Shown here: positions 1 to 6,047 of the stretch, in pieces | How the letters are laid out: each line of letters starts with the position of its first letter | Numbering within the stretch: position 1 is the first letter of the stretch | DNA from: JBCCAG01 sp050331115 | GTDB taxonomy: Bacteria > Cyanobacteriota > Cyanobacteriia > CAKZMO01 | Length of the DNA: 10,327 nt | Direction: 5' to 3' | Assembly (NCBI GenBank): GCA_050331115.1 | Contig: JBHJHD010000103.1 | Span: 1 to 10,327 of the forward strand | The notes under the pieces: generated by a model | Told to the model about the DNA's origin: nothing | Seen by the model: only the letters and a program-made list of their open reading frames with translations | Databases searched by the model: none | Program-made: the position numbers and the translations under genes

Positions 1-99
1 GGCGTGGGGAGAACTCGAATTCGGTTTGCATGTGTCCTGTACTTAGATGACGTGAGCTTATATTGTTCCAACCGTAAAACTAGAGGAGGGGTTTAGCCT
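1..99 (+). promoter_or_regulatory. Leader of the Amt-family gene with candidate -10 and strong ribosome binding site
   Basis: A strong Shine-Dalgarno sequence, GAGGAGG, lies at 83-89, ten bases before the ATG at 100, and it settles the start of the transporter gene. TATATT at 59-64 is a possible -10 element. No good -35 box sits 16-18 bases upstream of it, so an activator-dependent promoter is possible. NtcA, the usual nitrogen regulator of cyanobacterial amt genes, binds GTA-N8-TAC, and I see no convincing copy here. The window starts too close to the gene to exclude sites further upstream. Confidence 0.4.
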
Positions 100-1497
100 A
101 TGTCTCCTGAAGCACAAGAGTTTCTGGCGACCTTTGTCGCAGAGTCCTACTATTACTGGGCCTCTGTATTTATGATTCTTATCCACGTGGGTTTCTTGGC
201 CTACGAAGGCGGAGCATCGCGCTCGAAAAACGTCTTGGCTACCATGGTGAAAAACCTGCTGACGTTATCCTTAATCGGCCTCACCTTTTTCTTCTTCGGC
301 TGGTGGGTTTACAACGCCTTTCCGCTGTTCCCGCTGACGGGAGGAATTGTTGGACCTTGGACCAGCCCCAGTGCAGAGGGCACGGTGGGAGAGGTTTTGG
401 GATTGGTGCAGGCCTCCTATCCCTGGTCGCCAGCCTTAGGCCCCAACGTTGCCGACAACCTAACCGGCGTGTTTTGGTTTGCCTTCGCCCTCTTCGCCAT
501 GACGACGGCCTCCATTCTCTCAGGTGCGGTCATTGAGCGCATTAAAGTTGGCGCTTACGCGATTTTGGCTATTATCCTGGGGTCCTTTACCTGGGTTGTG
601 GCCGCCGCGTGGGGCTGGAATCCCTACGGCTGGTTCCTGACGCAGTTTGGCTATCACGACTTTGGCTGCTCTGCGGTGCTGCACGGGGTATCTGGTTTCT
701 TTGCCTTAGGGGTGCTCATCAACCTGGGGCCGCGCATCGGCAAGTTTGACGCCGACGGCAAGCCCAACGCTATCTTGCCCCACAACCTGCCGCTGACGAT
801 GGTGGGGCTGATGCTGATCTTTGTCGGGTTTTACGCTTTCCTAGCCGCCTGCGTCATCTTCACCCCCGGTCAGGAGAGCGAAATTACCATCTACGGCACG
901 CCCATGACCCTGGCCTCCATCGGCGTCAACACCACCCTTGCCCTCACCGCAGGCATTGTCGGCGCTTACATGGGCTCTAAAGCTGACCCCTTCTTCACCA
1001 TTTCCGGCGGTCTGGCGGGCATCATCTCCGTGGGCGCTGGCCTAGACCTCTACAGCCCCCCCATCGTTATCCTGATTGCCTTCATCGGCGCGTACACCAT
1101 GCCGTTCGTCGGCAACGCCATCGAGCGGGCCGGCATCGACGATGCGGTGGGGGCTTTCGCGGTGCATGGCTACTGCGGCGTAATTGGCGCGATGGCGGTT
1201 GGCGTGATGGCGACAGGCTATCCCCAGGGTGAAGGTATCCCCGTGACGGGCTTCATTGGTCAGCTTGTCGGCACTTTGGTGTGCACCATCATTCTGGGCT
1301 TTATTCCGGGATATGGCGTTAGCTTCGTGCTTAAAAAGCTTGGCCTGCTGCGCGTCCCTGAGGAGGAAGAAATCATCGGTCTTGATATCGCCGACTTCAG
1401 AATGCAGGGCTATCCCGAATACGTGACTGTGGGCGATTCCGATACCGTGGCCGCAGTTACAGGGACGTCCACCACATCCCACGTTGCTGTCAAATAG
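100..1497 (+). CDS. Divergent Amt/MEP/Rh-family ammonium transporter
   Basis: Integral inner-membrane protein of 465 residues that should carry ammonium or ammonia into the cell. It has about eleven hydrophobic segments, the usual Amt number. Family landmarks are present: SGAVIERIK near 141-149, Asp187 (equivalent to E. coli AmtB Asp160), the pore histidines His195 and His356 (AmtB His168 and His318), ILPHNLPL near 225-232, and the cytosolic tail RVPEEEEIIGLDI near 418-430, the region that contacts PII proteins in well-studied members. Several normally strict motifs differ: the D-F-A-G-G stretch is DFGCS (187-191), and the GWFGFNAGS region is GFYAFLAAC (243-251), losing the conserved Asn. An additional Ser/Thr/Ala-rich tail covers about 441-465. 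It therefore belongs to a divergent branch, and its substrate is inferred rather than shown. A small membrane-protein gene follows 95 bp downstream and may be co-transcribed. No PII (glnB/glnK) gene is adjacent. Confidence 0.93.
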   Translation: MSPEAQEFLATFVAESYYYWASVFMILIHVGFLAYEGGASRSKNVLATMVKNLLTLSLIGLTFFFFGWWVYNAFPLFPLTGGIVGPWTSPSAEGTVGEVLGLVQASYPWSPALGPNVADNLTGVFWFAFALFAMTTASILSGAVIERIKVGAYAILAIILGSFTWVVAAAWGWNPYGWFLTQFGYHDFGCSAVLHGVSGFFALGVLINLGPRIGKFDADGKPNAILPHNLPLTMVGLMLIFVGFYAFLAACVIFTPGQESEITIYGTPMTLASIGVNTTLALTAGIVGAYMGSKADPFFTISGGLAGIISVGAGLDLYSPPIVILIAFIGAYTMPFVGNAIERAGIDDAVGAFAVHGYCGVIGAMAVGVMATGYPQGEGIPVTGFIGQLVGTLVCTIILGFIPGYGVSFVLKKLGLLRVPEEEEIIGLDIADFRMQGYPEYVTVGDSDTVAAVTGTSTTSHVAVK

Positions 1498-1592
1498 CCC
1501 CGGGGCGATGACAGCAATATCGCTCTGCCATCGCCTTGCCACCGTTCATATCCCGATCGCCATCCGAACACAACGCAAGGAGACATCAGCCC

Positions 1593-2015
1593 ATGTCCGC
1601 CAGCCCATTCAAAACCATTGACGAATTTAATGGCGTCCTCGATGGCCCCACTGAAGGGGCAATCTATACCTTTGCCCACACCCCAAGCCTAAACGCGATC
1701 GCCCTCGTGGCCTCTGTGGCAATTTTCATCTGGTTCCTCTTTAGAACCTATGCGACGCACCACAACGTACCCAAAATAGATAAGTCGCTCAATAGTCTGA
1801 GCATGTTGATTACGGTGGGCCTGCTGTCGCTAGTGTCAGCGGAGTTTCGTCAGCCGTCTCGCCCAGCGGGAGTTGCCGATACCCAAGTCCAGCGCGTCTC
1901 GCTTCGTGAAAGCCTCCCTGTTGCTCTGTTGGGCCTGACTGGGATTGGCGCGACTCGGCGTTCCAAAGCTGGCTCGCGGCGACGACAGCACACCGGCACG
2001 CGCCGGTTTCGCTAA
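1593..2015 (+). CDS. Small membrane protein of unknown function, downstream of the transporter
   Basis: A 140-residue protein. I chose the ATG at 1593 because AAGGAGA at 1577-1583 is well placed for it; the same frame is open further upstream but without such a site. An N-terminal soluble part of about 30 residues is followed by a clear transmembrane segment at about 34-50 and a second hydrophobic stretch at 69-83. The C-terminal half is polar, with a short hydrophobic patch (109-120) and a very Arg-rich tail. I do not recognise the family. Its position, same strand, 95 bp behind the Amt gene and just before an intrinsic terminator, suggests the two share a transcript, so a role beside the transporter is possible but unproven. 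The low-complexity Arg tail could be native or could reflect an old frameshift near the end. Confidence 0.7.
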   Translation: MSASPFKTIDEFNGVLDGPTEGAIYTFAHTPSLNAIALVASVAIFIWFLFRTYATHHNVPKIDKSLNSLSMLITVGLLSLVSAEFRQPSRPAGVADTQVQRVSLRESLPVALLGLTGIGATRRSKAGSRRRQHTGTRRFR

Positions 2016-2035
2016 TGCTTTACAGGCGATTTGGT

Positions 2036-2071
2036 GGCGCTAGACGACATGTTATCTAGCGCCTTTATTTT
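2036..2071 (+). terminator. Intrinsic (Rho-independent) terminator
   Basis: A perfect 9-bp stem, GGCGCTAGA at 2036-2044 and TCTAGCGCC at 2055-2063, encloses a 10-base loop and runs directly into TTTATTTT. It begins 21 bases after the stop of the small membrane protein and therefore closes the transporter unit. A weaker 6-bp hairpin (1992-2007) overlaps the end of that gene but has no T run. Confidence 0.85.
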
Positions 2072-2115
2072 GGGCTATCTCTCTGCCCAAGGCAAATAAT
2101 GCTGAATTATCGAGA

Positions 2116-2130
2116 TATTCTTAAAGAATA
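2116..2130. promoter_or_regulatory. 15-bp palindrome upstream of the TPR operon, candidate operator
   Basis: TATTCTT-A-AAGAATA has perfect 7-bp arms around one central base, 23 bases before the start codon at 2154. Its position in the short gap between the terminator and the two-gene TPR operon fits an operator or part of a promoter. The arms are AT-rich, so chance is a real alternative. No second copy was seen elsewhere in the window. Confidence 0.25.
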
Positions 2131-2153
2131 GTCTCTACCTGCTGCGTTGTCGG

Positions 2154-3416
2154 ATGCAGAATTTGCCAGAGCGCGTTTCCTTTCCGCAGCTGCTAGCCCT
2201 TTACGAGCAGGCGATCGCCGCTATTGAGGCAGCGCCACGGCCTGCCCAGGCGCAGCTGCTGGAGGCGCTTGTCGTACGCGATCGCCTCCAGGAAATTCTG
2301 GCGACCTCGGCAGTGGTTTCTGGGCAAGATTTGGTGCAGCTAGATAGCGCGGACAAGCGCCTCAAGGGAAGCGCGGCCAAGCTGAAAGCATTAGACCCAC
2401 ACTGGCGGAGTGATTTCCCCCCTGGTGAAGACGCCTGGTGGTGGCCCGCGCCGCCGAAACCGCCTGCTAAACCCAACTGGCTTTGGAATAGCCTATCGAT
2501 TATTTTCCTTGCCGCTTCCGCTAGCCTAGTGCTGAATGCGGCGTCTCGCTTTGTGGCCCAGGGTGTTGCCACCACCGGCACGTTCCCTATTGTTGTCCAG
2601 GCACTCCTCACCCTCGTGGCGGGTAAGGGGGCGCTGACCGCCTCGGGTCGGGAGGGGTGGGAGCAGTTTTTAGTAGGGCGCAAAGTAGACAAGGCCCAGT
2701 GGCCCAAGTGGAACAGCCTGGCGGCAGCGGGGCTGTTTTTGCTGGTGGCGGGCATTCACGCCTCGATGCCCTGGATCGCCACCTGGTACAACCGCTGGGG
2801 CTGGCAAAATTTTGAGACCCGCCGCCTCGGCAGCGCCTTGAGGAATTTTCAGACGGCGCTGGCCCTGCAGCCCGACTACCCGGAGGCCCACTTTAATCTG
2901 GGGCTGACGTACGAAGACCTGCAGCAAGAAGAGAAAGCGATCGCCCAGTACCAGTTTGTGGTGGAAGCCGACCGCGAGGAGGTACCCCAGGAGGTGTGGC
3001 TGAGCGCCTACAACAACCTGGCGCGACTGTATATTTTGGAGGACAACGCGGCTGAGGCCGCGCCGCTGCTGGTGGAAGCCAACGCTGGGGTTGACGCGGA
3101 GCTGGCGCAGAGTGACCCGGCGATCGCTGAGGTGAGCTATAACCTGCTGAAGAACCTGGGCTGGGCGCGGCTGCAGCAGGGCAACTACCCCGAGGCGGCC
3201 CAGGAGCTGGAGCGGGCGATCGCGTTTGATCGGGCGATTTTGGAAGGAGACCGGGCGGCGGCGTACTGTCTGCTGGCGGTGGTATACCAGGCGTGGCAGC
3301 CGGCGAGGGCGGATGCCCCGTGGCAGTGGTGCATCCGCAACGCCGACCGCAGCATCCCGGAGGAAGACGCCTGGATTGGGCAATATCAACGGCGGCTCAC
3401 GGAGGGCGTAGAATGA
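2154..3416 (+). CDS. Membrane-anchored TPR protein with a cyanobacterial N-terminal helical domain
   Basis: A 420-residue protein. Residues 1-100 form an alpha-helical region ending in GEDAWWW (91-97); from memory, a similar module ending in a Trp-rich Pro-Pro-Glu/Gly motif occurs at the start of several cyanobacterial TPR or pentapeptide-repeat proteins. A Pro-rich linker (98-107) leads into hydrophobic segments at about 109-130, 142-164 and 188-210, so the protein is probably membrane-embedded. From 215 on there are about four to five TPR units: 215-240, 241-273, 281-312, 327-359 and a partial one at 367-381. These should form a protein-binding scaffold. No catalytic motif is visible. The start at 2154 lacks a clear Shine-Dalgarno sequence but gives a sensible N-terminus. 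Its stop codon overlaps the next gene's ATG (ATGA), indicating translational coupling. HIP1 sites lie inside the gene. Confidence 0.82.
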   Translation: MQNLPERVSFPQLLALYEQAIAAIEAAPRPAQAQLLEALVVRDRLQEILATSAVVSGQDLVQLDSADKRLKGSAAKLKALDPHWRSDFPPGEDAWWWPAPPKPPAKPNWLWNSLSIIFLAASASLVLNAASRFVAQGVATTGTFPIVVQALLTLVAGKGALTASGREGWEQFLVGRKVDKAQWPKWNSLAAAGLFLLVAGIHASMPWIATWYNRWGWQNFETRRLGSALRNFQTALALQPDYPEAHFNLGLTYEDLQQEEKAIAQYQFVVEADREEVPQEVWLSAYNNLARLYILEDNAAEAAPLLVEANAGVDAELAQSDPAIAEVSYNLLKNLGWARLQQGNYPEAAQELERAIAFDRAILEGDRAAAYCLLAVVYQAWQPARADAPWQWCIRNADRSIPEEDAWIGQYQRRLTEGVE

Positions 3417-4516
3417 GGCGCATTGCCTGGGGGGCGATCGCCACTATCACCTGGCTGGGTCTGGCCCAGGGCTTGACTCGGACAGAGGCTCGGGCAGAGG
3501 AGGTGATCACCGTTGAGCGCATCCGTGGGGGGCCGGTGCTGATTCAGCGGGGGGTGAACGGGCCGTATGAGGTTGCAGACGAGGGGGATATCTTTGGCCC
3601 ACAGGATGCCCTGCTGGTGATGAGCACCGGAGTGCGGGTGGAGGTGCGCTGCCCAAACAATAGCCGGGGACGACCGCCCGTAGCGGGAGCGCCGTCGGGG
3701 GCGAGAGTGGTTTGCCCGGATGTGAGGGCCGCTCGCCGCAGCCGAGACGAGAACGATTTTCTGGCGCTCAATCGCGGGGATTTTCCCTACGTGACGCGGC
3801 TGATTGCTTCGCCTCGTGAGCTGCGGTGGCCGGGGTTTGGTACGAAGAATATTGGAGCGGCAGAATCTGGGGCGGCAGCGTACCGGGTGGCTATACAAAG
3901 CCCGGATGGAGAAACGCTATGGCAGACGGAATCCAGGGCGACGCGGGTAGCCTACGACGGACCCGCGCTGCTGCCGGGGGAGACCTATGCGCTGGTAGTT
4001 ACGGCTGGGGATGAAGAGCCAGTCTGTGAGGATGAGGCGCGGCGACAGCTGGCCTGCTTTTGGACGGCGCTGGCGCTTCTGGACGACGATGCTTTGGCTG
4101 AGCTGGGTAGTCTAGAGGACCAGTTTGGGGACACGGATGATGGGTCGATCGCGATCGCGCTGGCGTACCGCTATGAGGCGCTAGGGCTGTATTGGCGGGT
4201 GATGGATGGGCTGGGGCCACTGGTACGGCGGGAGCAGGCGGCGGGGGTGTATGGACTGCTGGGGGAGGTGTATCTGCGGTCGGGGTGGGTGGCGGAAGCG
4301 GAAGAGTTCTACGAGCGATCGCTTCGTCTGGCTGAGGACGCTGGGGATGGGGAGACGCGGCTGGCGGCGCTGGTGGGGCTGGCGAAGGTGGCGGCTTGGC
4401 GCTGGGAGCCGGCGGTGGCGGCGGGGTATCTTTGGCGATCGCTGGGGGTGGCGGGGGAGCGGCGAGATTTGGCGCGGGCGGATGTGATTGTGCAGTGGTT
4501 GAGGCGGTTGGATTGA
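3413..4516 (+). CDS. Exported FecR-like / TPR protein
   Basis: A 367-residue protein. I prefer the ATG at 3413 over an earlier in-frame ATG because it overlaps the upstream stop as ATGA and yields a good signal peptide: Arg-Arg, a hydrophobic core at about 4-20, and a likely cleavage after ARA (26-28). Residues about 31-80 (VERIRGGPVLIQRG, then a run ending VRVEVRC) resemble the FecR-like or SH3-like beta domain seen in cyanobacterial secreted TPR proteins. Residues 136-198 (RELRWPGF ... YALVVTA) look like a fibronectin-type beta sandwich. TPR-like helices follow at about 246-345. The protein has exactly four cysteines in two close pairs (80/101 and 204/215), which suits disulfides outside the cytoplasm. 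It probably works with the membrane TPR protein encoded just upstream. A 14-bp tandem repeat covers the stop codon. Domain names are by resemblance; the biological function is unknown. Confidence 0.8.
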   Translation: MRRIAWGAIATITWLGLAQGLTRTEARAEEVITVERIRGGPVLIQRGVNGPYEVADEGDIFGPQDALLVMSTGVRVEVRCPNNSRGRPPVAGAPSGARVVCPDVRAARRSRDENDFLALNRGDFPYVTRLIASPRELRWPGFGTKNIGAAESGAAAYRVAIQSPDGETLWQTESRATRVAYDGPALLPGETYALVVTAGDEEPVCEDEARRQLACFWTALALLDDDALAELGSLEDQFGDTDDGSIAIALAYRYEALGLYWRVMDGLGPLVRREQAAGVYGLLGEVYLRSGWVAEAEEFYERSLRLAEDAGDGETRLAALVGLAKVAAWRWEPAVAAGYLWRSLGVAGERRDLARADVIVQWLRRLD

Positions 4517-4534
4517 GGCGGTTGGATTGAGGCG
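4499..4534 (+). repeat. 14-bp tandem repeat across a stop codon
   Basis: The unit TTGAGGCGGTTGGA occurs at 4499-4512 and 4513-4526, and its first eight bases recur at 4527-4534. The stop codon of the exported TPR gene (4514-4516) arises within the second copy, so the duplication coincides with the gene's current end. It may be replication slippage that shortened or otherwise changed the C-terminus. Confidence 0.8.
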
Positions 4535-5059
4535 ATCGGTGTGGTTGTTGATTCCACCGTTGAATACACGGTTGGGCGCGCGGCTGGGCGCCCTGGCCAG
4601 ATGTCGGATAAGTCCTAGGTTTGATTCAAATCCTGAAATAAATTGGTTTGGTTCTGAAGTCAGCGATTGATGGCGGCCTTGAGTGATGTTTACTCGTTGA
4701 ACAGGCGCAGCATCTCGTGCATGAGTGGCGATCGCAAGACGCCCAAAGAGCATCACTCTGTAGCGAGCAAAGTTTCCTCTCCCGCGAGTCCGCCAGCTTC
4801 GTTAGCGAGAAGTTTTACCTCACCACCCTGCTTTTAAACCTGAATCGCCAGCCCTTTGACCACGTGGGTGAATCAGAAGGACTGGCGGGAGTGGGTAGAT
4901 GCATTGTCGATGTCAGGCTACGCCTCGGCGGTCTGGTTCTGAGTCCGGCGGCGGATGGAGCGGAACCGCTCGCCGAGAGACTGGGCGACGCCGCGCAGGC
5001 CGGGGCGATGCTTGGAGGCGGTTTTGACGTAGTCGTAGACGCTGAGGCTGTTGCTCATC
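4535..5059. other. Decayed intergenic stretch, no convincing intact gene
   Basis: More than 500 bases with only scraps of coding appearance. A small hairpin (GGGCGC at 4574-4579 with GCGCCC at 4588-4593) has no T run. On the plus strand an orphan 32-codon open stretch at 4844-4942, containing WVNQKDWREWVDALSMSGY, looks protein-like but has stop codons on both sides. On the minus strand a short piece ending HEMLRLFNE and a stop lies near 4693-4722. The only minus-strand frame with a plausible start and ribosome binding site is described separately at 4918-5058. The whole stretch lies between an operon and a truncated CHAT gene, so it most likely holds remnants of deleted genes. Confidence 0.5.
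4918..5058 (-). CDS. Possible 46-residue basic protein
   Basis: A short minus-strand frame starting MSNSLSVYDYVKTASKHRPG and ending in an Arg/Gln-rich tail. GGGGGAG lies 5 bases before its ATG, a good Shine-Dalgarno match. That same G-rich sequence is, however, part of a fold-back palindrome derived from the CHAT gene, so the ribosome binding site may be accidental. The protein is basic, has no membrane segment and matches no family I know. The frame stays open upstream to about 5460, but that region is antisense to the CHAT remnant and is not protein-like. It could be a real small gene or a fragment of a lost one. Confidence 0.25.
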   Translation of the reverse strand: MSNSLSVYDYVKTASKHRPGLRGVAQSLGERFRSIRRRTQNQTAEA

Positions 5060-5092
5060 AGCGCTCCCCCGACCCGGCGTCGGGGGAGTGCT
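5060..5092. repeat. Fold-back palindrome at the edge of the CHAT remnant
   Basis: The arms at 5060-5073 and 5079-5092 pair over 14 positions with one G-T pair, around the 5-base loop CCGGC. Read on the minus strand, 5060-5082 is identical at all 23 bases to 8726-8748 inside the intact CHAT gene. The right arm is the direct-orientation relative of the same sequence. The palindrome therefore joins an inverted and a direct copy of one gene segment, which marks a rearrangement breakpoint rather than a terminator; no T run follows. Confidence 0.75.
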
Positions 5093-5196
5093 TCACCTGG
5101 GTGCCCCGCAATCCCGAAGCCGAGGACTTGCCCAACAGCCGCCTCAGCCATCCCTACTACTGGGCACCGTTCATCCTCATTGGCAACGGGCTGTAG
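5070..5196 (+). pseudogene. Truncated C-terminus of a second TPR-CHAT peptidase gene
   Basis: The last 38 codons, from SGECFTWVPRNPEAEDLPNS to the end HPYYWAPFILIGNGL, match the C-terminus of the intact CHAT protein (6048-8852) with three residue differences: Cys/Arg, Asp/Glu and Tyr/Phe. At the base level I count about 14 differences over 118 aligned coding bases, about 11 of them silent, so the copy was under protein-level selection before it was cut. Similarity runs roughly 35 bases past the stop codon. The catalytic His and Cys blocks and the whole TPR part are missing, so this cannot be an active peptidase. It lies downstream of the two-gene TPR operon and probably marks that operon's former third gene. 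Confidence 0.85.
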
Positions 5197-5492
5197 AGGG
5201 TACGCTCGCTCATCTGTCAGCAGCGCTATCTCCAAAGCAGGCGGGTATGGTTGTGCAATAGCTGGGTCGGTTAAATTCGTAACGTAAATTTTTAGGAATT
5301 TGCATTCCTGCCGTGAAGTAAAAAAGTATAGATTCGAACTAGTCCTTGCAGCTGATACGGCACCACGTGAAAAATAGTGGGCTTGGCACAGCTGAAAGCT
5401 TAGCATGTCAATTAGCTCGTTCTTGTGGTTGCGGCTTAGACCACTGCGGTTTGGCACCAACCTTGTGTAAATCCATTAGGGCATCAGACACC
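5197..5492. other. Non-coding stretch upstream of the small TPR gene
   Basis: The first ~35 bases continue the duplicated segment beyond the CHAT stop codon. Further on, TTGCAT at 5300-5305 and TATAGA at 5327-5332 could be a weak promoter, but the 21-base spacing is too long for a standard sigma-70-type promoter. AGGAAT-TTGC-ATTCCT at 5294-5309 is a perfect 6-bp hairpin overlapping that -35 candidate and could be an operator. The frame of the next gene is open from 5346, but the Cys-rich sequence before 5493 does not look like a natural N-terminus. Confidence 0.35.
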
Positions 5493-5912
5493 ATGACTCA
5501 GAACCAAGAGGCTCAAAAAGCCATCGCAGGACTTTTAGAGAGTGGAAACAAGCAGTTTTTTGAGAGCAAAGATTATGATAGTGCGCTAGGACAATATCGA
5601 GACGCCTACAGCATGGCCAGGAAGCTGCAGCAAGCTCGTTATGAGGCCTTTGCCGCTAACAATATCGGCTTGGTCTACACCAAAGCCGGACAGTACGAGC
5701 GCGCTAGAATCAGCTATGAACAAGCCCTTAAAATGCTCGATCAAGTCCGATTAACCGGAGAGCAATCTTCGATTGAGGATGAGAAGTCGACGGTGAGGAA
5801 AAATATGCAAATCTTAGTCGATACTGTTCTTACAGATACCGAAGGCAGCAATCTTAGCGAGACCGGAGGCAGCAATGGAGGTAAAGGAGGAACATTGCCT
5901 AAGTATCCTTAG
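5493..5912 (+). CDS. Small soluble TPR protein
   Basis: A 139-residue protein read from the ATG at 5493 (MTQNQEAQKAIAGLLESGNK). An earlier in-frame ATG at 5346 would add 49 residues, rich in Cys and basic residues, that do not resemble the family. Two TPR units are clear: about 10-43 and 50-85, the latter containing NNIGLVYTKAGQYERA, a consensus-like match that is close in style to the TPRs of the downstream CHAT protein. The tail (116-133) is rich in Gly, Ser and Asn and looks disordered. There is no signal peptide or membrane segment, so it should stay in the cytoplasm, unlike its neighbours. It precedes the CHAT gene by 135 bp on the same strand and is a natural candidate partner or regulator, though direct evidence is lacking. 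The ribosome binding site is weak. Confidence 0.7.
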   Translation: MTQNQEAQKAIAGLLESGNKQFFESKDYDSALGQYRDAYSMARKLQQARYEAFAANNIGLVYTKAGQYERARISYEQALKMLDQVRLTGEQSSIEDEKSTVRKNMQILVDTVLTDTEGSNLSETGGSNGGKGGTLPKYP

Positions 5913-6047
5913 GGTATCTATATAGAAATTCTGGGTGATTTTTGAGGGGCGGGGCGGGCACCCCTCTCCTCTCACTTCGCAGCTCATGAGCGGTCTAGGA
6001 TCGCTATATTCCGAGATTAGTTTAGCGGGTGCTCGATTGAGAATGTT
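5913..6047 (+). promoter_or_regulatory. Gap before the CHAT gene with candidate -10 and palindrome
   Basis: It contains TATATT at 6006-6011, a possible -10 element, and the perfect 10-bp palindrome GCTCATGAGC at 5982-5991 about where a -35 or an operator would sit. GAGGGG (5944-5949) can pair with CCCCTC (5961-5966), but the T run lies before the hairpin rather than after it, so it is not a good terminator. The CHAT gene may thus have its own promoter, or the two genes may share one transcript. Confidence 0.25.

Noticed and set aside
24..52. Possible NtcA site upstream of the transporter gene
   Set aside because: No GTA-N8-TAC match; the nearest GT-N10-CC at 24-37 is degenerate, although its distance from the -10 candidate would fit.
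1504..1535. Hairpin GGCGATG / CATCGCC after the transporter gene
   Set aside because: 18-base loop and no T run, so not a convincing terminator; a ribosome binding site for the next gene follows.
1917..2012. PEP-CTERM-like tail on the small membrane protein (ALLGLTGIGATRRSK)
   Set aside because: The hydrophobic patch then Arg pattern is similar, but there is no Pro-Glu-Pro motif, and the tail after it is too long.
4181..4756. Long minus-strand frame opposite the exported TPR gene
   Set aside because: A Pro/Arg/His-rich shadow of a GC-rich gene; the plus-strand frame has signal peptide and domain structure.
4717..5069. Plus-strand frame upstream of the CHAT remnant as its natural N-terminal part
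   Set aside because: The frame stays open but shows no TPR or CHAT blocks, and the homology starts only at the fold-back palindrome; continuity looks accidental.
5322..5345. tRNA-like T-arm (GATTCGAACT)
   Set aside because: No 5-bp T stem, no acceptor stem and no anticodon arm on either strand.
4918..5460. 180-codon minus-strand frame
   Set aside because: Most of it is antisense to the CHAT remnant and composition is not protein-like; only the last 46 codons with their own start are kept, as a weak candidate.
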